A DNA stretch of 64,000 nucleotides from Actinoallomurus vinaceus (GTDB lineage: Bacteria > Actinomycetota > Actinomycetes > Streptosporangiales > Streptosporangiaceae). The stretch is taken from NCBI RefSeq assembly GCF_039542055.1, contig NZ_BAABHK010000012.1, positions 1-64,000 of the forward strand, read 5' to 3'. Shown one piece after another: positions 8,701-16,276 of the stretch. The stretch's first letter is position 1; every line of letters starts with the position of its first letter. Both the position numbers and the translations under genes were made by a program. The notes below the pieces were generated by a model. The model searched no databases and was not told where the DNA came from. It was given only the letters and a program-made list of their open reading frames with translations.

Positions 8701-9118
8701 CTCGTCTGCCCTGACCCGCCTGCCATGAGCCGGCGTCGCCTGCCGGGCACCGCGCGGAGTTCCGCCCGTTCAGGCGGGAGCCGCGGCGGTACGAGCGACG
8801 GCGCGTACTCCCGGCGACGCGGCACGCCGGGCCGACCTGGGGCACGGGCCGTCACCGCGATCCGACGCGGCGGCCGTTCGGCGTGGGAGCAGGGGCCGGA
8901 GCGTGCGTGTTCTGTGGAGGAGGCCTTGACCCGCCTGAAGGGACGTGTCGGGGCTCGTGCGCGGGCGCCCGCGCACGAGCCCCGAAAGCCGAGAAGCCGG
9001 GCGGACCAGGCGCCCTGATCGCCCGCTGTGCGGCGATGGGCGGTCGTGGGGCCGGGCAGGCGAGCCTGAAAAGACCGACATCCGGTCGTTCAGCGGGGCG
9101 TGTCGCTTCGATCCGAGG
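8701..9118. other. Intergenic region without a supported gene
   Basis: This 418-bp stretch lies between a plus-strand gene end and a minus-strand gene end. The open frames through it are Arg-rich antisense-like products with no ribosome binding site or recognisable domain. The only clear structure is the palindrome at 8949-8984. Confidence 0.6.
8949..8984. terminator. 36-bp perfect palindrome, likely bidirectional terminator
   Basis: An 18-base arm (8949-8966) is followed without spacer by its exact reverse complement (8967-8984). In RNA either strand would fold into a very strong GC hairpin. It lies between convergent genes, 249 bp after the phosphatase stop and 135 bp from the SCP2 gene stop. 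Confidence 0.7.
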
Positions 9119-9460
9119 TCAGAGGATCTTCCGGAGCCGCAGCAGGTCGCCCAGGCTGGCCTCGATCTTGAGCCGGCCCGTCGCCCAGGCCTTGGCCACG
9201 TGGAGCTCGTCGTCGGCCAGCGCCACCAGGTCGTCGCTGTTCACGGTGAGCCTGACCTGGGCGCCGTCGGCGTCGTCCACGAGCTGGAAGTCGTCCAGGC
9301 CGTCCTCGTGGATGCGGGTGAGGAAGATCAGCCCGAGATCGGGCACCCGGCAGCTGATCGTCCGTTCCACGACGTGCCTGGCGAGATCGTCGGCGTCCAC
9401 CTCGGTGAGCCGGGCGGCGATGCGCTCGAGCGCCGAGCGTGCTTCCTGAGCGGTGGCCAT
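9119..9460 (-). CDS. SCP2-like sterol-binding-fold protein
   Basis: This is a 113-aa protein with features of an SCP2/alkyl-sulfatase C-terminal-like lipid-binding fold: a long first helix (EARSALERIAARLTEVD), a beta sheet (ISCRVPDLGLIFLTRIHEDGLDDFQLV) and the closing GRLKIEASLGDLLRLRKIL, where the GRLKI segment is a hallmark of the family. It probably binds a hydrophobic ligand. The Met chosen is where family similarity begins; an in-frame start at 9538 would add 26 acidic residues and run close to the divergent gene. Confidence 0.75.
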   Translation of the reverse strand: MATAQEARSALERIAARLTEVDADDLARHVVERTISCRVPDLGLIFLTRIHEDGLDDFQLVDDADGAQVRLTVNSDDLVALADDELHVAKAWATGRLKIEASLGDLLRLRKIL

Positions 9461-9564
9461 CGTCAGGTCCGTTCCCCCGTCGTCGTCCTCGACACCGCTG
9501 TCCTCAACGGACGGTAGCGTTCTTCTTGAGCCGGACACGACCGGCGGCGAAGGGAAGGGTACCG

Positions 9565-9732
9565 GTGAACGGCACGGAAGTGGGCACCACAGGGGACGAG
9601 CGCGTCGACGCCGCGCTGGCCCGTCTGACCGAGCTGGAGCAGGCGCCCCTGACCGAGCACCCGGCGGTGTTCGACGACGTCCACCGGCGGCTGCAGGAGG
9701 CTCTCACAGGCCTCGACGAGGGCGCGCCATGA
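9565..9732 (+). CDS. Small conserved protein preceding tlyA
   Basis: This is a 55-aa acidic protein, mostly helical (DERVDAALARLTELEQAPLTEHPAVFDDVHRRLQEALTGLDEG). A small gene occurs at this place before tlyA in many actinobacteria (Rv1693 is the positional counterpart in M. tuberculosis). It has a GTG start with an AGGGAAGGG ribosome binding site just upstream. Its stop overlaps the ATG of the next short reading frame (ATGA at 9729-9732), suggesting translational coupling towards tlyA. Function unknown. Confidence 0.75.
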   Translation: MNGTEVGTTGDERVDAALARLTELEQAPLTEHPAVFDDVHRRLQEALTGLDEGAP

Positions 9733-9842
9733 CCGATCCGCCCGTGCTGTCGGCCGATCCGTCCGCGCCGTCGGTCGGCCTGCCGGCGCCGTCGGTCGGC
9801 CGGTCCGCGCCGTGGGCCGGCCTGTCGGTGGCCGTCCCGTGA
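9729..9842 (+). CDS. 37-aa repeat-containing reading frame coupling to tlyA
   Basis: The ATG at 9729 overlaps the preceding stop (ATGA) and the stop at 9840-9842 overlaps the tlyA GTG (GTGA). The product is a Pro/Ser/Ala peptide of about 37 residues made of degenerate seven-residue repeats (PSAPSVG, PAPSVGR, SAPWAGL). It has no known relative that I recognise. It may be a real micro-gene, or just a repeat-filled gap that keeps ribosomes running into tlyA. Confidence 0.4.
   Translation: MTDPPVLSADPSAPSVGLPAPSVGRSAPWAGLSVAVP
9761..9823. repeat. Three 21-bp tandem repeats upstream of tlyA
   Basis: Three contiguous 21-bp units (9761-9781, 9782-9802, 9803-9823) differ at only a few bases and keep the consensus (G/C)CGCCGTCGGTCGGCC. 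A 21-bp unit keeps the reading frame of the 37-aa product. Confidence 0.8.
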
Positions 9843-10648
9843 GCGCGCGTCGACGGCTGGACAGCGAGCTCGTCCGGCGAGGCCTGGCCCGGTCGCGCGA
9901 ACACGCCGTGGACCTGGTCACCGAGGGGCGCGTCACGGTCGCCGGCAGCACCGCCTCCAAGCCCGCGACCCAGGTGGAGACCTCCGCCGCCATCGTCGTA
10001 CGACCCGCGGAGTCGGGGCCGGAGTACGTCTCGCGCGGCGGGCACAAGCTGGCCGGGGCGCTCAAGGCGTTCGGCGACCTGCGGGTCGAGGGCCGCCGCT
10101 GCCTGGACGCCGGCGCGTCGACGGGCGGTTTCACCGACGTGCTCCTGCGCGCCGGTGCGGCGCACGTGGCCGCGGTCGACGTCGGATACGGCCAGATCGC
10201 CTGGTCCCTGCGCACCGACGACCGCGTGACGGTCCTGGAGCGGGTCAACATCCGCGACCTCGAGCCGGAGCAGGTGATCTCCGACGGTGAGCCGCCCGAC
10301 CTGGTCGTCGGGGACCTGTCGTTCATCTCCCTGCGCCTCGTCCTCGCGCCCATCCAGCGATGCGTCGCCCCCGACGCCGACTACGTGATGATGGTCAAAC
10401 CGCAGTTCGAAGTGGGCAAGGAGCGTGTCGGGGCGGGTGGCGTCGTACGCGATCCCGCACTCCGGGCGGAGGCCGTGTGCGACGTCGCCCGGCATGCCGG
10501 GACACTGGGCCTGGGAGTCCGTGGCGTGACGGCGAGCCCGTTGCCCGGGCCGTCCGGAAACGTCGAATACTTCCTGTGGCTGCGAGCGGGCGCCCCGCCT
10601 CTCGACGAGGCCCAGGTGGACAAGGCCGTTGCAGAAGGGCCCGCATGA
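9839..10648 (+). CDS. tlyA: TlyA family rRNA 2'-O-methyltransferase / hemolysin-like protein
   Basis: This is a 269-aa protein. An N-terminal S4 RNA-binding domain (about residues 1-60, RRRLDSELVRRGLARSREHAVDLVTEGRVTV) is followed by a FtsJ/RrmJ-type SAM methyltransferase domain. Motif I is DAGASTGGFTDVLL (about 86-99), a DVGYGQ segment comes next, then DLSFISLR and the MVKPQFEVGKE Lys. In mycobacteria TlyA methylates 16S C1409 and 23S C1920 and its loss gives capreomycin resistance. The GTG start overlaps the preceding short frame, and the stop overlaps the nadK ATG (ATGA), so these genes form a coupled operon. Confidence 0.93.
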   Translation: MSARRRLDSELVRRGLARSREHAVDLVTEGRVTVAGSTASKPATQVETSAAIVVRPAESGPEYVSRGGHKLAGALKAFGDLRVEGRRCLDAGASTGGFTDVLLRAGAAHVAAVDVGYGQIAWSLRTDDRVTVLERVNIRDLEPEQVISDGEPPDLVVGDLSFISLRLVLAPIQRCVAPDADYVMMVKPQFEVGKERVGAGGVVRDPALRAEAVCDVARHAGTLGLGVRGVTASPLPGPSGNVEYFLWLRAGAPPLDEAQVDKAVAEGPA

Positions 10649-11544
10649 CAGAGAAGAGATCCGTCCTGGTCGTCACCCACACGGGCCGCAGCGCGGCGGT
10701 GCGCAGCGCCCAGCTGGTGATCAGCCGGCTCAGTGACGCCGGCATCGCGGTGCGGGTGCTGGACAGCGAGGCAGAGGACCTGCACTGCGCCGGCGCCGAC
10801 GTCATGCCGGTCTCGGCGGCGGCCACCGAGGGCGCCGAGATGGTCATCGTCCTCGGGGGCGACGGCACGATCCTGCGGGCCGCTGATCTGGCCCGGCGGT
10901 CCGGCATCCCGCTGCTCGGCGTGAACCTCGGCCACGTCGGCTTCCTCGCGGAGGCGGAGCGGGAGGACCTGGCCGCCACGGTCGACAAGGTCGCCGCATG
11001 CCGCTACGACGTCGAAGAGCGCATGACCATCGACGTCCTCGTCCGGCAGAACGGCACCGTCACCGATGCCGGCTGGGCGCTCAACGAGGCGGCCGTCGAG
11101 AAGGCCTCCCGGCAGCGGATGCTCGAGGTCGTCGCCGAGATCGACGGACGGCCGCTGTCGCGCTGGGGGTGCGACGGTGTGGTCTGCGCCACTCCGACCG
11201 GCTCGACGGCCTACGCGTTCTCCGCCGGCGGCCCCGTCGTGTGGCCCGAGGTCGAGGCGATGCTGGTCGTGCCGATCAGCGCGCATGCGCTGTTCGCCAG
11301 GCCCATGGTGGTCTCGCCACGGTCCCTCGTCGCGATCGAGCTGCTCCCGAACACCTCTGGCGGTGTGCTGTGGTGCGATGGCAGCCGCCCGATCGACCTG
11401 CCTCCGGGCGCTCGGGTGGAGGTCCGCCGGGGCGAGCGGCCGGTCCGGCTCGCGCGCCTGCACCAGACCCCGTTCACGGACCGGCTCGTCACGAAGTTCG
11501 GCCTGCCGGTCGCCGGCTGGCGTGGCCGCGTCCGCGACGAATGA
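10645..11544 (+). CDS. nadK: NAD kinase
   Basis: This is a 299-aa ATP-NAD kinase that makes NADP from NAD. The GGDGTILRAAD motif at about residues 71-81 is the nucleotide site, GVNLGHVGFLAE follows, the conserved LNEAAVEK segment is at about 146, and TPTGSTAYAFSAGGP is at about 183-197. Length is typical of the actinobacterial enzyme. The ATG overlaps the tlyA stop. It feeds NADP to the pentose phosphate enzymes encoded later in the window, though that is not evidence of co-regulation. Confidence 0.95.
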   Translation: MTEKRSVLVVTHTGRSAAVRSAQLVISRLSDAGIAVRVLDSEAEDLHCAGADVMPVSAAATEGAEMVIVLGGDGTILRAADLARRSGIPLLGVNLGHVGFLAEAEREDLAATVDKVAACRYDVEERMTIDVLVRQNGTVTDAGWALNEAAVEKASRQRMLEVVAEIDGRPLSRWGCDGVVCATPTGSTAYAFSAGGPVVWPEVEAMLVVPISAHALFARPMVVSPRSLVAIELLPNTSGGVLWCDGSRPIDLPPGARVEVRRGERPVRLARLHQTPFTDRLVTKFGLPVAGWRGRVRDE

Positions 11545-11615
11545 CGCGCCTCCGCGGCGGTGGGGACGACACGCCCGGAGGTTCCCTCCGTGGCGGCGTG
11601 CCGTCTACGCTGAGC

Positions 11616-11629
11616 CGAACACGTGTTCG
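11616..11629. promoter_or_regulatory. Perfect LexA (SOS) box
   Basis: CGAACACGTGTTCG is a perfect palindrome matching the Gram-positive/actinobacterial LexA consensus GAAC-N4-GTTC. It lies 71 bp after the nadK stop and 113 bp before the GTG that starts the recN transcription unit. This places recN and the small ORF before it under SOS control (inference from family knowledge). Confidence 0.85.
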
Positions 11630-11728
11630 CCTGGGGAGGTCCGGTCACGGTCCCGCACATCGGGGCCGAAAGGGCCACATGACGGAGTAGCCTCGGGCGC
11701 GCCGGGTGTCTGCGACAGGAGGGCCTTC

Positions 11729-11947
11729 GTGACCGACGTGACGAGCCGCCAGGCAGGAAACATGAGGTGCCGAGCGAGCGGAGTGGTCGGTCGAACCGTG
11801 CCCGTTTGCGCACCTCCGGTACGACGAGGGCCGGCCGTGGAGCGAGTGAGAAGCCGAGTGGGACTGTCGGGCGACAGCCCGGCGGGCGATTCAACAGGAC
11901 GGCTCGGGTTGTGGGGTGCCGAGTCGCCGGGCGGGGAGGTCCGGTGA
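11729..11947 (+). CDS. 72-aa uncharacterised ORF coupled to recN
   Basis: A GTG at 11729 follows a near-perfect ribosome binding site (AGGAGGG at 11717-11723, 5-nt spacing). The frame stays open for 72 codons and its TGA overlaps the recN GTG (GTGA at 11944-11947). The product is basic and low in recognisable structure (CRASGVVGRTVPVCAPPVRRGP...RVRSRVGLSGDSPAGD), with two Cys. I do not recognise a family. The strong initiation signal and the LexA box upstream make it either a real SOS-induced small protein or a leader ORF that couples translation to recN. Confidence 0.55.
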   Translation: MTDVTSRQAGNMRCRASGVVGRTVPVCAPPVRRGPAVERVRSRVGLSGDSPAGDSTGRLGLWGAESPGGEVR

Positions 11948-13659
11948 GCCGGGTACGGCCCATGGTCGAGGAAGTACGGATCCAGAACCTCGGGGTGATC
12001 GAGGAGGCCGTCCTCGAGCTTTCGCCGGGTTTCAACGTGGTCACCGGCGAGACCGGTGCCGGTAAGACGATGGTCGTCACGAGCCTCGGCCTGCTGTTCG
12101 GGGGCCGCGCCGATCCGCAGCGGGTCCGGCCCGGCGCCGACCGGGCGAACGTGGAGGGCCGGCTCATCCTCGCCGAGGACGGGAGGGTCGCCGCGCGGGT
12201 CGAGGAGGCCGGCGGTGAGCTCGACGACGGCGCCCTGATCCTGACCAGGTCCGTGTCGGCGGAGGGCCGGTCGCGGGCCCACGTCGGCGGCCGGCAGGCG
12301 CCGGTCTCCGTCCTCATCAACCTGGCCGACGACCTCGTCGCGGTGCACGGCCAGTCCGACCAGCAGCGGCTGCTGCAGCCCGGGCGTCAGCGCGCGGCGC
12401 TGGACCGCTTCGCCGGCGACGACGTGGCCAAGCCGCTGCGCGCCTACACCGCCGCCTACCGGCGTCACCGGGAGGTGTCGGCGCTCCTGGAGGAGCTGAC
12501 CACGCGGGCCCGGGAGCGGGCCCAGGAGGCCGACATGCTGCGGTTCGGCCTCGAGGAGATCGAGAAGGTCGATCCCAAGTCGGGAGAGGACGAGCTCCTG
12601 GCGACGGAGGAGGAGCGGCTCGCCCACGCCGACGCGCTCCGTACGGCCGCCACCACGGCGCATGAGGCGCTGCAGGGCGACCCGACCGCCACCACGGGCG
12701 TCGTCGACGCCATCGGGCTGCTCAGCTCCGCCCGCCAGGCCCTGGAGGCCGTGCGCTCCCACGACGAGGCGCTCGCCGGGCAGGCCGACCGCCTGTCGGA
12801 GGCCGTCTACCTCGTGTCGGACGTCGCCGCCGAGCTCGCCGGCTACGCCGAGTCGGTGGAGGCCGACCCGGCCCTGCTGGCGAGCGTGCAGGAGCGGCGG
12901 GCGGCCCTGGCCGGGCTGACCCGCAAGTACGGCACGACCATCGCCGAGGTCCTGGAGTGGGCGGAGCAGTCCGCCCTGCGCCTGACCGAGCTGGACTCCG
13001 ACGACGACCGCATCGACGAGTTGCGCGCCGAGCACGACGACCTCACCCGGCAGCTGACCGAGCTGTCCGCCGAGCTGACCACCGTCCGTACGGCGGCCGC
13101 CGAACGCCTGTCCGAGGCCGTCACCGCGGAGCTGGCGGCGCTGGCCATGCCGCACGCCCGCGTGGTCGTGGCGGTGACGCCGCAGGAGGAGTTCGGCCCG
13201 TACGGCGTGGACGAGGTCGAGCTGCGGCTGGCCTCCCACCCGGGCGCGCCGCCGCTGCCGCTCCACAAGGGAGCGTCGGGCGGTGAGCTGTCGCGCGTGA
13301 TGCTGGCGATCGAGGTGGTCTTCGCCGGCGCCGACCCGGTGCCGACGTTCGTGTTCGACGAGGTCGACGCGGGCGTGGGCGGCAAGGCGGCCGTCGAGGT
13401 CGGCCGCAGGCTGGCCCGGCTGGCCAAGTCGGCCCAGGTGATCGTGGTCACCCACCTTCCGCAGGTCGCGGCGTTCGCCGACCAGCATCTGGTCGTGGAG
13501 AAGTCCAACGACGGCCGTGTCGTCCGCAGTGGCGTGACCGCGCTGGACGCCGACGGGCGGGTCCGCGAGCTGTCCCGCATGCTCGCGGGCCTGGAGGATT
13601 CGGAGCTGGGGCGGGCGCACGCCGAAGAACTGCTGGCCATCGCCGCCACCGAGCACTGA
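11944..13659 (+). CDS. recN: DNA repair protein RecN
   Basis: This is a 571-aa SMC-like ATPase of recombinational repair, acting on double-strand breaks. The Walker A motif GETGAGKTM lies at about residues 35-43 and two long coiled-coil arms (about 150-370) contain EEERLAHADALRTAA and similar heptads. The signature ASGGELSRVMLAIE is at about 443 and Walker B VFDEVDAGVGG at about 470. It then has the RecN C-terminal VTHLPQVAAFADQH. I chose the GTG at 11944 because it is coupled to the preceding stop and has GGGGAGGT just upstream; the ATG at 11962 is a shorter alternative. The LexA box upstream fits SOS induction. Confidence 0.93.
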   Translation: MSRVRPMVEEVRIQNLGVIEEAVLELSPGFNVVTGETGAGKTMVVTSLGLLFGGRADPQRVRPGADRANVEGRLILAEDGRVAARVEEAGGELDDGALILTRSVSAEGRSRAHVGGRQAPVSVLINLADDLVAVHGQSDQQRLLQPGRQRAALDRFAGDDVAKPLRAYTAAYRRHREVSALLEELTTRARERAQEADMLRFGLEEIEKVDPKSGEDELLATEEERLAHADALRTAATTAHEALQGDPTATTGVVDAIGLLSSARQALEAVRSHDEALAGQADRLSEAVYLVSDVAAELAGYAESVEADPALLASVQERRAALAGLTRKYGTTIAEVLEWAEQSALRLTELDSDDDRIDELRAEHDDLTRQLTELSAELTTVRTAAAERLSEAVTAELAALAMPHARVVVAVTPQEEFGPYGVDEVELRLASHPGAPPLPLHKGASGGELSRVMLAIEVVFAGADPVPTFVFDEVDAGVGGKAAVEVGRRLARLAKSAQVIVVTHLPQVAAFADQHLVVEKSNDGRVVRSGVTALDADGRVRELSRMLAGLEDSELGRAHAEELLAIAATEH

Positions 13660-13755
13660 CGCGGCCGACCTCCGTACGGGAACGACCGAGAACCAGAGTG
13701 GCCCGTCCGCACGGACTACCGAGTGCGGGCAGACATCGCGCGCACGACCGGCGGC

Positions 13756-13960
13756 GGGCCGTCGCAGGGGCGATCGAGTGCCGGTCGGTTCCGTGGCGAT
13801 CGTACGGTGGCCGGCCGTCGCAGGGGTGACCGAATGCCGGTCGGTTCCGCGCCGTGATCGTAGGCTGGGGCGGCGGGCCGTCGCAGGGGCGGCCGAGTGC
13901 CGGTCGGTTCCGCGTGGCGATCGTACGGCTGCGGGCCGTCGCAGGGACGATCGAGTGCCG
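13756..13960. repeat. Minisatellite-like tandem repeats, about 58-bp period
   Basis: Four degenerate units begin near 13756, 13813, 13875 and 13933. Each has (G)GGCCGTCGCAGGG, then CGA/GCC-GAGTGCCGGTCGGTTCCG and a GCGATCGTACGG tail; the last is truncated. They occupy most of the 410-bp space between recN and steA, which holds no supported gene. Because units contain GATCG and other self-complementary pieces, RNA folding is possible. Confidence 0.75.
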
Positions 13961-14069
13961 CGGTGAGCGGGCGCCGCGCGGACGGCCACCGTCTGTGGGC
14001 GAACGAACACGCCATAACGGTCGTCGTTACCGGTGGCACTGTCCGGGCTCTGGCAGGATTGGCACCACG

Positions 14070-15299
14070 ATGAACGAGGTCTCCCCGAGAATCAAGAGCG
14101 GCGTCCGCCTCCGGGCGCCGCTGCGGCGTGGGCTGCGCCGCGACCGGCGCGAGGGGGAGACGGGTATCACCGGCGTCGCCCGCCTCGACGGCAAGACCAA
14201 GAAGCTGACCAAGCGCCTCCAGCCCGGCGACATCGCGATCATCGATCACGTCGACCTGGACCGGGTCAGCGCGGAGGCGCTGGCCGCCTGCCAGGTCGCC
14301 GCGGTGGTCAACGTGGCGCGCAGCATCTCCGGGCGCTATCCGAACCTCGGGCCGCGGATCCTCGTGGAGGCGGGCGTCCCGCTGATCGACGACGTGGGGC
14401 CGGACGTCTTCACCAAGGTTCACGAGGGCGACGTCGTCCGCATCGACGGCGAGACCGTCTACCTCGGCGAGCAGGTCGCCACCAAGGGCATCCGGCAGAC
14501 CGAGGAGTCGGTCGAGGCGGCGATGACCGAGGCACGGGCAGAGCTACCCGCCCAGCTCGAGGCGTTCGCCGCCAACACGATGGAGTTCCTCAAGCGGGAG
14601 CGGGATCTCCTGCTCGACGGCGTCGGCGTCCCGGACATCACGACCGACCTCGATGGCCGTCACGTCCTCATCGTCGTGCGCGGCTACCACTACCGCGAGG
14701 ACATCGCGACCCTCCGGCCCTACATCCGCGAATACCGTCCCGTGCTCATCGGCGTGGATGGTGGGGCCGACGCGCTGATCGAGGCCGGCTACCGGCCGGA
14801 CATGATCGTCGGGGACATGGACTCGGTCTCCGACGAGGCGCTGACGTCAGGCGCCGAGCTGGTCGTGCACGCCTACCGCGACGGCCGGGCGCCCGGCCTC
14901 AACCGCGTCCACGACCTCGGCAGGGAGGGCGTGGTCTTCCCCGCCGCGGGGACCAGCGAGGACATCGCGATGCTGCTCGCCGACGACAAGGGCGCCACCC
15001 TGATCGTCGCGGTCGGCACCCACGCGACGCTCGTGGAGTTCCTCGACAAGGGCCGCGCCGGAATGTCCAGCACGTTCCTGACGCGGCTGCGGGTGGGCAG
15101 CAAACTCGTCGACGCCAAGGGCGTGAGCCGGCTCTACCGCAGCCGCATCAAGGCGTCGTCACTGCTCATGCTGATCGCTGCGACGCTCGTCGCCATGGTC
15201 GCCGCAATCGTCTCCTCACCCGCCGGCGATGCCTTCGAGCCCATCGTCGCCGACTGGTGGCACCAATTCGTCTACTGGCTAAACGGACTCTTCACGTGA
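14070..15299 (+). CDS. steA: SteA-like septation/cell envelope protein
   Basis: This 409-aa protein resembles Corynebacterium SteA and M. tuberculosis Rv1697. The N-terminal two thirds look like a thiamin pyrophosphokinase-type fold (GVDGGADALIEAGYRPDMIVGDMDSVSDEAL at about 228-258), probably without that activity. A C-terminal membrane segment (about residues 364-385, SLLMLIAATLVAMVAAIVSS) tethers it. SteA with SteB acts at the cytokinetic ring and affects cell wall hydrolysis and antibiotic tolerance. The ATG at 14070 begins the family homology. Its TGA overlaps the mctB GTG. Confidence 0.88.
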   Translation: MNEVSPRIKSGVRLRAPLRRGLRRDRREGETGITGVARLDGKTKKLTKRLQPGDIAIIDHVDLDRVSAEALAACQVAAVVNVARSISGRYPNLGPRILVEAGVPLIDDVGPDVFTKVHEGDVVRIDGETVYLGEQVATKGIRQTEESVEAAMTEARAELPAQLEAFAANTMEFLKRERDLLLDGVGVPDITTDLDGRHVLIVVRGYHYREDIATLRPYIREYRPVLIGVDGGADALIEAGYRPDMIVGDMDSVSDEALTSGAELVVHAYRDGRAPGLNRVHDLGREGVVFPAAGTSEDIAMLLADDKGATLIVAVGTHATLVEFLDKGRAGMSSTFLTRLRVGSKLVDAKGVSRLYRSRIKASSLLMLIAATLVAMVAAIVSSPAGDAFEPIVADWWHQFVYWLNGLFT

Positions 15300-16270
15300 T
15301 CGATTTCCGTTACCACCTCGTCTCCATCATCGCGGTCTTCCTCGCGCTGGCGCTCGGCCTCGTGGTCGGCGCCTCAGCGCTGCGCGGGCCGCTGGTCGAC
15401 CAGCTGAAGGACAACTCGAATCGGCTGAAGAACAGCAACGAGGTGCTCCGCAAGGAGAAGGACGCGGCCGCGCAAGTGCGTGACTACGGCAGTCAGGTCA
15501 CCGACGCGGTCGCGGGGCAGGTCGTCGCCGGCCGGCTCAAGGACCAGAGCGTGGTGTTCGTCGAGGCCCCCGGCGCGGACGACCAGATGCGGGCGCAGAC
15601 CGCCGACATGGTGCAGAAGGCGGGGGCGCGGATCAGCGGTTACGTCACGCTGCAGAGCAAGTACCTCGACCCGAACCAGCAGGCCACGCTGAACGAGCTC
15701 ACCGACCAGCTGAAGCCCGCCGGCCTGAACTTCCCCGCGGATGCGTCGTCGTACGACCGCACGGCGAGCGAGCTGGCGTCGGTGCTGGTGACCAAGCAGG
15801 CGGCGCGCAGCGGCCAGGAGGACCCGGCGGCCGGACAGGTCCTGTCCGGTTTCAAGGAGGCGGGTTTCCTGACCTTCAGCGGGCAGCCCGCGACCCGTGC
15901 GACACTCGCCATCGTGATCGCGCCCGCCGCCGCGAGCAACGACAAGAACGCCGACGCCCAGAACAAGGCGCTCGGCGCGTTGCCCACCGCCCTCTACACC
16001 TACGGCGGGGGCGTCGTCGCGGTGGGAGACCCCGACTCGGCGACCCAGGGCGGCCTGATCAAGGCGCTGCGCGATGACGACGATGCCGACGGGCACGTCT
16101 CGACGGTCGACACGGCGGACGTTCCGGCCGGCCGGCTGACGGCGGTGCTCGCGCTGGTCGCCGCCAAGCAGGGCAAGGCCGGTGACTACGGCATCGGGTC
16201 GAAGGTGGACGGACCGCTCCCGACCCCGGTGCCGACGCCCACGCCGACGATGACGAAGACGAAGAAGTGA
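15296..16270 (+). CDS. mctB: MctB/SteB-like envelope protein (copper transporter family)
   Basis: This 324-aa protein has a single N-terminal membrane segment (residues 1-26, FRYHLVSIIAVFLALALGLVVGAS). A coiled coil follows (QLKDNSNRLKNSNEVLRKEKDAAAQVRDY) and then a large outside domain. It matches the family of M. tuberculosis Rv1698 (MctB, linked to copper homeostasis) and corynebacterial SteB. The GTG overlaps the steA stop, so both are made together, as in other actinobacteria. The C-terminus is a PTPVPTPTPT linker. Whether it works in copper tolerance or in septation in this organism cannot be read from the sequence. Confidence 0.85.
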   Translation: MIDFRYHLVSIIAVFLALALGLVVGASALRGPLVDQLKDNSNRLKNSNEVLRKEKDAAAQVRDYGSQVTDAVAGQVVAGRLKDQSVVFVEAPGADDQMRAQTADMVQKAGARISGYVTLQSKYLDPNQQATLNELTDQLKPAGLNFPADASSYDRTASELASVLVTKQAARSGQEDPAAGQVLSGFKEAGFLTFSGQPATRATLAIVIAPAAASNDKNADAQNKALGALPTALYTYGGGVVAVGDPDSATQGGLIKALRDDDDADGHVSTVDTADVPAGRLTAVLALVAAKQGKAGDYGIGSKVDGPLPTPVPTPTPTMTKTKK

Positions 16271-16276
16271 GGCGGC

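Noticed and set aside
8725..9018. 97-codon plus-strand frame after the HAD gene
   Set aside because: Arg-rich low-quality sequence that runs through the 36-bp palindrome; no initiation signal.
13756..13960. Possible CRISPR array
   Set aside because: Repeats are contiguous and degenerate with a period near 58 bp and no unique spacers; the same holds for 44101-44265. No cas genes are near.
11605..14010. An 801-codon minus-strand frame
   Set aside because: It is antisense to recN and the repeat region; repetitive Arg/Pro-rich composition comes from the repeats.
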